From an uncultured beta proteobacterium (GTDB lineage: Bacteria > Pseudomonadota > Gammaproteobacteria > Burkholderiales > Rhodocyclaceae): DNA of 64,000 bases. The translations under genes were made by a program, and so were the position numbers. The DNA lies in NCBI GenBank assembly GCA_903908065.1, contig CAIVQO010000022.1:62001-126000 (forward strand), written 5' to 3'. Positions 1-7,952 of the stretch are shown here, piece after piece (the stretch's first letter is position 1; every line of letters begins with the position of its first letter). The notes beneath the pieces were generated by a model. The model saw nothing but the letters and a program-made list of their open reading frames with translations. It was not told the DNA's origin and did not search any database.

Positions 1-1196
1 AAGCTGGCTCCGATGCCAGGATATACGGTTGCCAAACCGTCCATGCGAACCAGGGCCACCATGATGCCGACAAGAAAGATGTCGACCATCGACCAGGCGC
101 CGATGGCTTCCGTGAAATGGTACAGGTGGGTGCGATCCCGGAGGCGCGACGTGGTGCCGTGCCGGACGGTGACGAGGAGGAACGCAAGCGCGACAATCTT
201 TGTGATGGGCACGACGAAGCTGGCGAACAGTACCAGCAGCCCCAGGGGCCAGGCTCCGTCTTCGATCAGGTGGATGACGCCGGCGACGATGGTGCTGGGT
301 TCGCCCTGTCCCAGGCGGGTGACCGTCATCACCGGATACAGGTTGGCCGGCACCAGAAGCAGCGCGGCGGACGCCAGCAGGGCGGCGGTTTGGGAGAGAC
401 TGTTGCGGTAGCGCATGCCGTCAATCCGGGAATCGCAGCGCGGGCACTTGCCTCGTCCGCTGGCCGGCAGTTTCACCAGAAGCTCGCAGGTGGGACAGGC
501 AGCGTAGCCAAGGCTGGCGGCGCTCGCGTTGCCGATGTTGCCGATGCCGGACTCCGGCACCGGTCCCTGGCGTGGCCAGAGTACCGCAGGATCGAAGCTG
601 GCCGCTGCCGCAGACGAGACGACAAGCAGCCCGACGAAGGCATAGAATGCGACGCCGGGGATGATCATCGCCAGATCCTGAAGCTTGACCACGGAAACCA
701 GCAGGCCGAGCATGAACACACCGATCAGGCTCCAGGGGCTCAGAAGGCGAACCAGTTGCCAAACCTTCGTCATATGCGGCGGGCGCCGGCCGAGGCGCAG
801 CGGCAGCAGGAGGTAAAGCATCGCCAGTATGGTCAGGAAGGGGAAGACCACGCTTGTCAGCAGCACCAGAAGGCCGATTTCGCCCATCCCGGCTTGTTGC
901 AGGGCGAAGCCACCCGAGATCAGCAGGCTTTGTTCGATGCGATCGCCATACTGGAGCGCGACGAAGGGAAACGTGTTGGACAGGAGCAGGAGAATGAAGG
1001 CGGCCAGGTACAACGCGGCGGCATGGTCGAGGCCGTGGGGCAGGTAACGGTAGATCACGGCGCCACAGCGCCGACAGCAGGCCTTGCCGCCGGCCGGAAC
1101 GTCGACGATGCGATGGAGGCAATCGCATGAGGTGCAGGCGATCAAGCCGTCGGGGGCATAGCCTCGCAGTTCCTGATTTTTACCGGTCCAGGCCAC
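1..1196 (-). CDS. pqiA: PqiA-like integral membrane protein (3' end cut by window)
   Basis: Read in the frame that stays open from the left edge to about position 1196, this is a paraquat-inducible protein A family protein. It has two repeated halves, each with a pair of CxxC zinc-ribbon-like motifs (CTSC...CCRRC near the N-terminus, CPTC...CPRC in the middle) followed by hydrophobic segments. PqiA proteins are inner-membrane partners of PqiB MCE proteins in envelope lipid transport; pqiB would lie outside the window if it is present. No ATG is available at the N-terminus, so I chose GTG at 1196; TTG near 1150 is an alternative. The family is clear from the sequence; the exact start and the redox or lipid role are inference. 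The C-terminal part lies beyond position 1. Confidence 0.8.
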   Translation of the reverse strand, partial: MAWTGKNQELRGYAPDGLIACTSCDCLHRIVDVPAGGKACCRRCGAVIYRYLPHGLDHAAALYLAAFILLLLSNTFPFVALQYGDRIEQSLLISGGFALQQAGMGEIGLLVLLTSVVFPFLTILAMLYLLLPLRLGRRPPHMTKVWQLVRLLSPWSLIGVFMLGLLVSVVKLQDLAMIIPGVAFYAFVGLLVVSSAAAASFDPAVLWPRQGPVPESGIGNIGNASAASLGYAACPTCELLVKLPASGRGKCPRCDSRIDGMRYRNSLSQTAALLASAALLLVPANLYPVMTVTRLGQGEPSTIVAGVIHLIEDGAWPLGLLVLFASFVVPITKIVALAFLLVTVRHGTTSRLRDRTHLYHFTEAIGAWSMVDIFLVGIMVALVRMDGLATVYPGIGAS

Positions 1197-1314
1197 GTCG
1201 CGTCTTTTCGTAGAATGGCCCTGAGTCTAACCCGACGGATGCGATTTATTGACATGGGGATGCAAGTGAGCGAGCGGTTCCCTCGAATCGTTGTGTGAGC
1301 GAGACGGAGGTCGA

Positions 1315-1788
1315 TTGAGTCAGCTACGAATTCTTTTCGTGTGTACCGGAAACATCTGCAGATCCCCCACCGCAGAGGGCGTGGCACGTTCCGTTGCCGA
1401 ACGGCTTGGCATGGGGCAGCGCTTTGAGTTCGACTCGGCCGGGACGCACGCCTACCATGTCGGCGAAGCTCCCGATGCGCGGACCCAACGGGCGGCGAAG
1501 GCACGCGGTTACGACTTGAGCACCCAGCGCGCGCGACGCGTCACCGATTTTGATTTTGTGAACTTCGACCTGCTGCTGGCGATGGGAGCCGACCACCTCG
1601 AGTCGCTGCGGCGGGTTTGTCCCCGCGAACAGGCACACAAACTGAGGCTCTTTCTGGAATTCAGCAGTGAAGGCGGTGGCGAGGTTCCTGACCCCTACTA
1701 CGGTGGAGCCGACGGCTTCGAACTCGTTCTCGATCTGGTCGAGGACGCAGCACATGGTCTGCTACGCAAACTCGGACCGCTGAAATAG
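1315..1788 (+). CDS. Low-molecular-weight protein-tyrosine phosphatase
   Basis: Cytoplasmic LMW-PTP of 157 residues, the normal family length. The signature loop C-T-G-N-I-C-R-S begins at Cys10, with Arg16 binding phosphate, and the general-acid Asp is in the VPDPYYGG motif near the C-terminus. Such enzymes dephosphorylate phosphotyrosine, often on BY-kinases of exopolysaccharide systems, but no kinase gene is in this window. The TTG at 1315 is preferred over the TTG at 1291 because a strong GGAGG (1306-1310) sits just upstream and the protein then starts directly at the first beta strand. It is a single gene, convergent with rne and followed by a strong hairpin. Confidence 0.88.
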   Translation: MSQLRILFVCTGNICRSPTAEGVARSVAERLGMGQRFEFDSAGTHAYHVGEAPDARTQRAAKARGYDLSTQRARRVTDFDFVNFDLLLAMGADHLESLRRVCPREQAHKLRLFLEFSSEGGGEVPDPYYGGADGFELVLDLVEDAAHGLLRKLGPLK

Positions 1789-1816
1789 AAACGGGCGCCT
1801 TTGGCGCCCGTTTCTT
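1788..1816. terminator. Intrinsic hairpin terminator between the phosphatase gene and rne
   Basis: A perfect 12-bp stem (1788-1799 with 1803-1814) with a 3-nt loop lies between the convergent phosphatase and rne genes. The stem is GC-rich with A/T ends and is followed by a T-rich stretch on the + strand; the - strand has a broken T-run, so it probably serves both genes. Confidence 0.85.
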
Positions 1817-1831
1817 TGCTGCGGTGAACGG

Positions 1832-4600
1832 TCAGTCGCGTCGCGTTTCCACCATTTGCAGCGGTTCCGCGGCAACGACCTGGGCCTGGCGTGGCTTGCG
1901 GCCAAGCTTGGGGGCCTCCGGTTGCGGCTGTTCGCGTGGCGTGGCGCTACTTGTTTCTATCATGACCAATCCGGCTTGTTGCAGCGAAGCGGAGAGATCG
2001 ACCGGCGCTGGCACTGGTGCGGCGGGTACCACGATAGGATCAGCGGCGGGCACGGGTGCTGCCGGCGCGGCCGCGACGACCTGGATCGGCTCGACCACGG
2101 GAGCGACCGGAGCTTCCTCAATCACGGGAGTCGGCGCTGGTGACACGGCGACTACCGTAACCACGACAGGTTCGGCGGGTACCGCGGGTTCCACAACTGG
2201 CGTTGGTGCCGGCGCGACTTGAATCGGCGTCGGGAACCAATGGGCCACTGGAGGGGCCACCGGAGCCGTGGGGGCTTCCTGGGCAGGTGCGGGCGCAGGG
2301 GGCTGGGGATCGGCGGCGCTCTCTGCTACCGTTGCCGCCATACCCGCATCGAGTTGCGGGCTCTCGTCGCCGCCACGGCCGCGACCACGGCCGCGCCGTC
2401 CGCGACGACCGCCACGGGACTCGCCGTCGGCAGCCTGGCCGTCCCCATTCGGGGCCGGGTTCCTCAAACCGTTTGCGTTGTCGCCTGCGGTTTGATTCTG
2501 ACCAGCGGCATCGGCATTGCGCGGCGGGCGTGGCTCACGGGGTTCGCGGGGTTCGCGCGGCGGGCGTGGTTCCCGCAGTTGCTGCTCTTTCGGCTCGCGC
2601 GGCTCGCGATTCTTGTCACCATCGCGCTGTTCATTTCGCGGTTCGCGGGGTTTGCGATTTCCCTCGGCTTGCGGCTGGTCCTCGCGTTTGCCTTGCTGCG
2701 GACGGGGTTCGGATTTGCGCTCGTCGCGGTTGTCACGACCGTCGCGGTTGTCTCGCCGTCCGTTGCGGTCGCGGTCGCGTCCGCGACCGTTGCGATCGCG
2801 GTTGCCGTCGCGGCTGCCTTCCCGCCGCTGCGGAGTGGCAGGTTTGACTTCACTGGCAACTGGCGCTTCCTCCTTCTTGCTGCCGGTGAGGAAGGAGAAC
2901 AGGCGGCTGAAGAATCCGCCTTCGTTGGCGGCAACGGTCTGCGGTGCCGCAGCGGGTGCCGGCTTGGGCTCGACGATGGGCGCCGGCTGGTCTGGCGTGA
3001 TGCCCCTCACGGCAGCTTCGGCGCGGGCGGGCTTGGCCTCTCCGGTTTGCGCGGACGGCGGCTGGTACGCTTCCTCGGCTGGTTTTTCAGCCATCTGGTA
3101 GCTGGCCAGCACGGTGCCTTCGGCATTGAGCTGATCGTGACGCAGGCGCACGATTTCGTGGGCCGGCGTTTCCAGATGGCGATTCGGCACGATCACCAGG
3201 TTGACGCGGTGGCGCATCTCGATGCGCGAGATATCCACTCGTTTCTCGTTGAGCAGGAAGGTTCCGACATCGACCGGAACCTGGCAGTGCAGGGCGCCGG
3301 TGTTTTCCTTCATGGCTTCTTCTTCGAGGATGCGCAGGATGTGCAGCGCAGCGGACTCGGTGGAGCGGATATGGCCGGTGCCGGTGCAGCGCGGGCAGGT
3401 GATATAGCTGGTTTCAGCGAGCGCCGGGCGTAGGCGCTGGCGGCTCAATTCAAGCAGGCCGAAGCGGCTGATCTTGCCGGTCTGGACGCGGGCGCGGTCG
3501 TGGCGCAGGGCGTCGCGCAGGCGATTTTCGACTTCGCGCTGGTTCTTGGTCGACTCCATGTCGATGAAGTCGATCACGATCAGGCCGCCGAGGTCGCGCA
3601 GGCGCAGTTGGCGGGCAATTTCGTCGGCGGCTTCGCAATTGGTGCGGAAGGCGGTTTCCTCGATGTCGCTGCCCTTGGTGGCGCGCCCGGAGTTGACGTC
3701 GACCGAAACTAGCGCTTCGGTATGGTCGATGACGATGGCGCCGCCCGAGGGCAGGGTGACCTGGCGCGAATAGGCCGACTCGATCTGGTGCTCGATCTGG
3801 AAACGCGAGAACAGCGGCACGTCGTCGTGGTAGCGCTTGACGCGATTCACCGTCGCCGGCATCACGTGGCTCATGAACTGCTGGGCCTGCTCGTAGATGT
3901 CGTCAGTGTCGATCAGGATCTCGCCGATTTCGGCGTGGAAGTAGTCGCGGATGGCGCGAATCACCAGGCTCGACTCCTGATAGATCAGGAAGGCGCCCCC
4001 CTGGGCCTTGGCCGCGCCATCGATGGCGGTCCAAAGCTGCAGCAGGTAGTTGAGGTCCCATTGCAGCTCTTCGAGGTTGCGGCCGATGCCGGCGGTACGC
4101 GCGATCAGGCTGGCGCCCTGCGGCACCACGAGCTGGTCCATGACCTCGCGCAGTTCCTGGCGGTCCTCACCTTCGACGCGGCGTGAAACGCCACCACCAC
4201 GGGGATTGTTGGGCATCAGCACCAGGTAGCGGCCGGCCAGCGAGACATAGGTGGTCAGTGCGGCGCCCTTGTTGCCGCGCTCGTCTTTCTCGACCTGGAC
4301 GATGAGTTCCTGGCCGTTGGACAGAACGTCCTGGATACGCGCCTTGGCGACGTCGACACCGGGCTTGAAATAGCTGCGCGAGATTTCCTTGAACGGCAGG
4401 AAGCCGTGGCGCTCGGCGCCGTAATCGACGAAGGCGGCTTCGAGGCTGGGCTCGATGCGGGTAATGACAGCCTTGTAGATATTGCTTTTGCGCTGTTCCT
4501 TGTTGGCCGATTCGATGTCGAGGTCGATCAGTTTCTGACCATCGACGATCGCAACGCGGAGTTCCTCGGCCTGCGTTGCATTGAAAAGCATGCGTTTCAT
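1832..4600 (-). CDS. rne: Ribonuclease E
   Basis: Endoribonuclease E, 922 residues, the main enzyme of mRNA decay and rRNA/tRNA processing and scaffold of the degradosome. The N-terminal half holds the S1 domain (about 38-120), the DNase I-like catalytic region with LVSVDVNSGRAT and VIDFIDM (the two metal-binding Asp), and the Zn-link CPRCTGTG. The C-terminal half is disordered and low-complexity: a PP/RE-rich stretch of REP and RPP units, an Arg/Gly-rich RNA-binding block (GGRRGRRGRGRGRG), then a Pro/Ala/Val-rich tail. Such tails bind RNA and degradosome partners but vary between genera. The ATG at 4600 has GGGAG six bases upstream. A long leader (about 450 nt to the divergent rluC) suggests the autoregulation by 5'-UTR cleavage known for rne in enterobacteria. 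Confidence 0.97.
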   Translation of the reverse strand: MKRMLFNATQAEELRVAIVDGQKLIDLDIESANKEQRKSNIYKAVITRIEPSLEAAFVDYGAERHGFLPFKEISRSYFKPGVDVAKARIQDVLSNGQELIVQVEKDERGNKGAALTTYVSLAGRYLVLMPNNPRGGGVSRRVEGEDRQELREVMDQLVVPQGASLIARTAGIGRNLEELQWDLNYLLQLWTAIDGAAKAQGGAFLIYQESSLVIRAIRDYFHAEIGEILIDTDDIYEQAQQFMSHVMPATVNRVKRYHDDVPLFSRFQIEHQIESAYSRQVTLPSGGAIVIDHTEALVSVDVNSGRATKGSDIEETAFRTNCEAADEIARQLRLRDLGGLIVIDFIDMESTKNQREVENRLRDALRHDRARVQTGKISRFGLLELSRQRLRPALAETSYITCPRCTGTGHIRSTESAALHILRILEEEAMKENTGALHCQVPVDVGTFLLNEKRVDISRIEMRHRVNLVIVPNRHLETPAHEIVRLRHDQLNAEGTVLASYQMAEKPAEEAYQPPSAQTGEAKPARAEAAVRGITPDQPAPIVEPKPAPAAAPQTVAANEGGFFSRLFSFLTGSKKEEAPVASEVKPATPQRREGSRDGNRDRNGRGRDRDRNGRRDNRDGRDNRDERKSEPRPQQGKREDQPQAEGNRKPREPRNEQRDGDKNREPREPKEQQLREPRPPREPREPREPRPPRNADAAGQNQTAGDNANGLRNPAPNGDGQAADGESRGGRRGRRGRGRGRGGDESPQLDAGMAATVAESAADPQPPAPAPAQEAPTAPVAPPVAHWFPTPIQVAPAPTPVVEPAVPAEPVVVTVVAVSPAPTPVIEEAPVAPVVEPIQVVAAAPAAPVPAADPIVVPAAPVPAPVDLSASLQQAGLVMIETSSATPREQPQPEAPKLGRKPRQAQVVAAEPLQMVETRRD
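2126..2156 (+). repeat. Partial copy of the 31-nt dispersed repeat inside rne
   Basis: Positions 2-3 differ from the intergenic copies (GG for AA) and the last 4-5 bases do not match, but the central stretch from AGTCGG to GGCGA differs by a single base from each of the copies at 17664 and 25611. It lies antisense within the DNA coding the Pro/Ala/Val tail of RNase E (encoding roughly VVAVSPAPTPV). It may be an insertion tolerated in a disordered tail, or convergence by codon bias. Confidence 0.45.
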
Positions 4601-5059
4601 GTGTGCTCCCGCGCGCTACACGGCGGAAGGGCACGACAAGCGGCACGCTGCCGGCGTCAGGACGCGGCGGCTATGCCTTGGGTTTGCGGGTGCTGCGGCA
4701 GTGTCATGTTGCCTTGATGGAACCTTGCAAACGTTGTTCTTCGACTTGTCTTCGGTAAAGCGGCCGCTGAATCTTTCAGCGGCCGGCAATCTGTGCCCTA
4801 ATCCGTGTGTTGCGCGCAATCAAGTAGTATCGCTCTATCGGGCGAGCGAAACACCCTGCGGTCGGCTGGCAGCATCGCCGGACGGTTTGTAATTCCGGAG
4901 GCGGTGTTTTGCATGCCCTTGCCGTTTTGGCTCTCACCATGCCCGTTAGGGCGGCGGCGCCAGCGGCGGCAACATCCCGCGTACCGTGCCACCGACGCCA
5001 CTTCGGGCCGTCGGGCACACCGTCGCGGGACGGCTAACCAAGCGGCCAGTATATTGGAA
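4601..5059. other. Divergent rne/rluC intergenic region with perfect hairpin
   Basis: About 460 bp without a credible gene. It contains the 5' leader of rne (on the - strand) and the upstream region of rluC. A perfect 11-bp inverted repeat with a 3-nt loop lies at 4761-4785. It has no T-run on either side, so it is more likely an RNA structure in the rne leader than a terminator. Weak promoter-like hexamers occur near 4790-4840 on both strands, none convincing. Short open frames here have a skewed Arg/Pro composition and were not called. Confidence 0.5.
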
Positions 5060-6022
5060 ATGAAGGACTTAAGCAAAGATTCGGTTACCTGGCTTGAGGT
5101 TGGCGACGAGGCCGACGGGCAGCGTATCGACAACTTCCTGTTGAAAATTGCCAAGGGAGTGCCGAAAAGCCATGTCTATCGCATCCTGCGCAGCGGCGAA
5201 GTGCGGGTAAACAAGGGCCGCGTCAGTGCCGAATACCGGCTCCGGGCCGGCGACTCGCTGCGTATCCCTCCCATCCGCATTGCCGAGAAGCCAGTGCAAG
5301 CGGCTGTTCCGGCGCGGGATTTTGATGTTGCCTACGAGGATGAAGCGCTGATCGTGGTCGACAAGCCGGCCGGGACGGCGGTGCATGGGGGGAGCGGAGT
5401 CTCGTTCGGTGTCATCGAACAGCTGCGTCGCGCCCGACCCCTGGCTAAGTTCCTGGAACTGGCACATCGCCTCGATCGGGAGACTTCCGGTCTGCTGGTG
5501 GTGGCCAAGAAACGCATGGCGCTGACCAAGCTCCACGACATGTTTCGCGACGGCGGGATCAACAAGCGCTACCTGGCCCTGATCAAAGGTGCCTGGCGTA
5601 ACGAGTTGCAGCATGTACGCCTGCCCCTGCACAAATACCTCACGTCCGACGGCGAACGGCGGGTAAGTGTCGCCGCCGATGGCAAGGCAGCGCATTCGAT
5701 CGTCAGGCTGGTCGCGCGCTGGGAGAATTTCAGCCTGGTCGAAGTCGAGCTCAGGACCGGACGCACCCATCAGATCCGGGTGCACCTTGCCCATCTGGGC
5801 TTTCCGATCGCCGGTGACGACAAATACGGTGATTTCGCATTGAACAAGGCCTTGCAGAAGGCGGGGCTCGGACGCATGTTCCTGCATGCGGCGAAATTGG
5901 CGTTGCGACATCCGTTGAGCGGCGTGCCGATTGAATTGAATTCTCCCCTGCCCACCGAGTTGAAGGCCTTCATCGGGCAACTGGAACGAAATGAGAAAAG
6001 GGACTATGGGCAGGCGCTTTGA
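5060..6022 (+). CDS. rluC: 23S rRNA pseudouridine synthase RluC
   Basis: RluA-family pseudouridine synthase of 320 residues, matching RluC, which modifies three uridines of 23S rRNA (955, 2504 and 2580 in E. coli). An N-terminal S4 RNA-binding domain (about 20-85) precedes the catalytic domain; the catalytic Asp is in HRLDRETSG, and RTGRTHQIRVH is also seen. The ATG at 5060 was chosen because upstream codons have atypical composition and the family usually starts here; no strong Shine-Dalgarno sequence is visible. It is divergent from rne, the classic rne-rluC arrangement of proteobacteria, and overlaps the following phosphatase gene by 32 bp, implying co-translation. Confidence 0.93.
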   Translation: MKDLSKDSVTWLEVGDEADGQRIDNFLLKIAKGVPKSHVYRILRSGEVRVNKGRVSAEYRLRAGDSLRIPPIRIAEKPVQAAVPARDFDVAYEDEALIVVDKPAGTAVHGGSGVSFGVIEQLRRARPLAKFLELAHRLDRETSGLLVVAKKRMALTKLHDMFRDGGINKRYLALIKGAWRNELQHVRLPLHKYLTSDGERRVSVAADGKAAHSIVRLVARWENFSLVEVELRTGRTHQIRVHLAHLGFPIAGDDKYGDFALNKALQKAGLGRMFLHAAKLALRHPLSGVPIELNSPLPTELKAFIGQLERNEKRDYGQAL

Positions 6023-6662
6023 ACTGATTGTTTTCGATTGGGATGGCACCTTGATGGATTCCACCGGTGCCATCGTGAACAGCATCAAGGCCGCGGCTGC
6101 TGATCTCGGGATCGATCCCCCCAGCGATGAACGTGCCCGCCACATCATCGGGCTCGGCTTGATCGATGCGTTGCGCCACGCGCTGCCTGACCTGCCGGCT
6201 GAACGCTATCAGGACGTGGCGCTGCGCTACCGGCACCACTATCTGGCGCAGGACCAGGATCTGCTGCTGTTTGACGGCGCCGAGGCGCTGATCGACGAAC
6301 TGGCGGACGCCGGATACATGCTGGCGGTGGCTACCGGGAAAACGCGGGTCGGGCTGAATCGCGCATTCGATGTCAGTGGCCTCGGACCACGCTTCCATGC
6401 CTCACGGTGTGCCGATGAGTGCCATTCCAAACCACATCCACAAATGCTGGAAGAACTGATGACCGAGTTCGGCGTCGCGCCTGAGGCAACCCTGATGATC
6501 GGCGATACCACGCACGATCTCCTGATGGCGCGCAACGCCGGGGTCGCTGCGCTCGGCGTTGCGTATGGCGCCCATCCGCGTGCCAGCCTTGAGGCCGAGG
6601 TTCCCTTGTTTTGTGCCGCCAACGTAGAGGAACTGGCGCAATGGCTGCGGCAACAGGCATGA
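5991..6662 (+). CDS. HAD-family hydrolase (phosphoglycolate phosphatase-like)
   Basis: HAD superfamily phosphatase, 223 residues. Motif I is FDWDGTLMDS (nucleophile and acid-base Asp), motif II is the Thr in VATGKTR, motif III the Lys in SKPHP, and motif IV GDTTHD. The alpha-helical cap inserted after motif I is of the phosphoglycolate phosphatase/PpaX type, and the true substrate cannot be read from the sequence. It starts inside the end of rluC; ATG 5991 has GGAA at good spacing and ATG 6006 is an alternative with AAGGGA. Its stop overlaps the start of the Rieske gene (ATGA), so rluC, this gene, the Rieske gene and sppA form one operon. Confidence 0.9.
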   Translation: MRKGTMGRRFELIVFDWDGTLMDSTGAIVNSIKAAAADLGIDPPSDERARHIIGLGLIDALRHALPDLPAERYQDVALRYRHHYLAQDQDLLLFDGAEALIDELADAGYMLAVATGKTRVGLNRAFDVSGLGPRFHASRCADECHSKPHPQMLEELMTEFGVAPEATLMIGDTTHDLLMARNAGVAALGVAYGAHPRASLEAEVPLFCAANVEELAQWLRQQA

Positions 6663-7015
6663 GCCCGACCCGTCTTTGCGCCAGTAGCGAGCTGCTCGAC
6701 GGCGGGGAAGGCTTGCGGTTCACCGTCAAGCGTGATGGCGAGGAATTCCCGGCCTTCGCGGTACGCCATCAAGGGCGGGTGCATGCCTACCTCAACCGGT
6801 GTAGCCATCTGCCCGTCAAACTCGATTGGCAGGAAGGAAAGTTCTTCGATACTTCAGGCTTATACTTGATTTGCGCCACCCATGGCGCGCTGTACGCGCC
6901 GGATACCGGGCATTGCCTGAGCGGACGCTGTCACGGCGAGGGACTGGCTGTAGTTGCCGTGGGTGAAATCGATGGTTGGGTAGTACTGCACGAGGAAGGT
7001 GGGCAAGGTGTCTGA
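6659..7015 (+). CDS. Rieske [2Fe-2S] domain protein
   Basis: Small stand-alone Rieske protein, 118 residues. Cluster ligands are seen as Cys48-x-His50 and Cys72-x-x-His75, the NirD/ferredoxin-like spacing, with no signal peptide or membrane segment, so it should be cytoplasmic. Such single-domain proteins act as electron carriers or as small subunits of oxygenases or reductases; no partner enzyme is adjacent, so its role is unknown. The start ATG overlaps the stop of the HAD gene (ATGA), and its 3' end overlaps the start of sppA by 8 bp. Confidence 0.88.
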   Translation: MSPTRLCASSELLDGGEGLRFTVKRDGEEFPAFAVRHQGRVHAYLNRCSHLPVKLDWQEGKFFDTSGLYLICATHGALYAPDTGHCLSGRCHGEGLAVVAVGEIDGWVVLHEEGGQGV

Positions 7016-7952
7016 CGGCAACGAAGTGAATTGGGAGCGCAAGGTGCTCGAAAAACTGGCGCTGGAGGCGCTGGCCGAGCAGAAGCGCGGACGTCGCTGG
7101 GGAATTTTTTTCAAACTGCTGGGCTTCGGCTACCTTGCCCTGCTGCTGGTGGTGGCGCTTGATCTCGGCAAAGGCGAGCACGTTGCCGATGGCACAAAAT
7201 ACACGGCTCTAGTCGATCTCAGCGGCGTGATCAAGGCCAAGGGCGATGCCAACGCCGAACATGTGATCAGCGCCTTGCAGGCGGCCTTCGAGGACAAGCA
7301 CACGGCAGGCGTGATCCTGCGCATCAACAGCCCGGGAGGCAGTCCGGTGCAATCCGGCATCATCAATGATGAAATGCGCCGTCTGCGCGCCAAGTACCCG
7401 GCGATACCGCTGCATGTCGTGGTCGAGGACGTCTGTGCCTCCGGCGGGTATTACGTGGCGGCGGCGGCTGACAAGATTTTTGTGGACAAGGCCAGTATCG
7501 TCGGTTCGATCGGTGTGCTGATGGACGGATTTGGCTTTACCGGAGCGATGGACAAGCTTGGCGTCGAGCGTCGCCTGCTGACCGCCGGCGAAAGCAAGGG
7601 TTTCCTTGATCCCTTCTCGCCGCAGAACGAAAGCCACAAGGATCATGCCAAGCAAATGCTGGGGGAAATCCACCAGCAGTTCATCGACGTGGTGCGCAAG
7701 GGGCGCGGCAAGCGCCTGAAGGAAACCCCGGAAATGTTTTCCGGCCTGATGTGGAGCGGGGCCAAGAGCATCGAGCTGGGCCTGGCCGACGGTTATGGAT
7801 CGGTGGAGAGCGTGGCGCGCGACGTGATTAACGCGGCGGAAGTGCGCGACTTCACGGTCAAGCAGAACTTCGCGGAAAAGTTTGCCAAACAGCTGGGCGC
7901 CAATGTCGCCGACAGCCTGGCCAACGTATTGACGCGCGTTACGCTACGTTGA
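7008..7952 (+). CDS. sppA: Signal peptide peptidase SppA (S49 family)
   Basis: Membrane-anchored serine protease of the short SppA type, 314 residues, which digests cleaved signal peptides in the inner membrane. One N-terminal membrane segment (about residues 32-50, FKLLGFGYLALLLVVALDL) is followed by the S49 core. The nucleophile is Ser145 in CASGGYY and the general base Lys197 in GESKGFLDPF. GTG 7008 is preferred over GTG 6999 because GAGGAAGG then lies at the optimal 8-nt spacing. It is last in the rluC operon. Its 3' end overlaps the 3' end of ppk1 on the other strand by 14 bp. Confidence 0.92.
   Translation: MSDGNEVNWERKVLEKLALEALAEQKRGRRWGIFFKLLGFGYLALLLVVALDLGKGEHVADGTKYTALVDLSGVIKAKGDANAEHVISALQAAFEDKHTAGVILRINSPGGSPVQSGIINDEMRRLRAKYPAIPLHVVVEDVCASGGYYVAAAADKIFVDKASIVGSIGVLMDGFGFTGAMDKLGVERRLLTAGESKGFLDPFSPQNESHKDHAKQMLGEIHQQFIDVVRKGRGKRLKETPEMFSGLMWSGAKSIELGLADGYGSVESVARDVINAAEVRDFTVKQNFAEKFAKQLGANVADSLANVLTRVTLR

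Noticed and set aside
117-1130. Long + strand open frame of about 337 codons opposite the pqiA-like gene, and a - strand frame at 421-1128
   Set aside because: Composition is Gln/Arg/Pro-rich without domain features; the third frame on the - strand gives a clear PqiA protein with CxxC motifs and membrane segments.
2219-3433. 404-codon + strand open frame antisense to rne
   Set aside because: Arises from the low-complexity, GC-rich DNA coding the RNase E tail; no domains or ribosome-binding site.
4805-5059. N-terminal extension of rluC from 4805
   Set aside because: Atypical residues and a family start at 5060.
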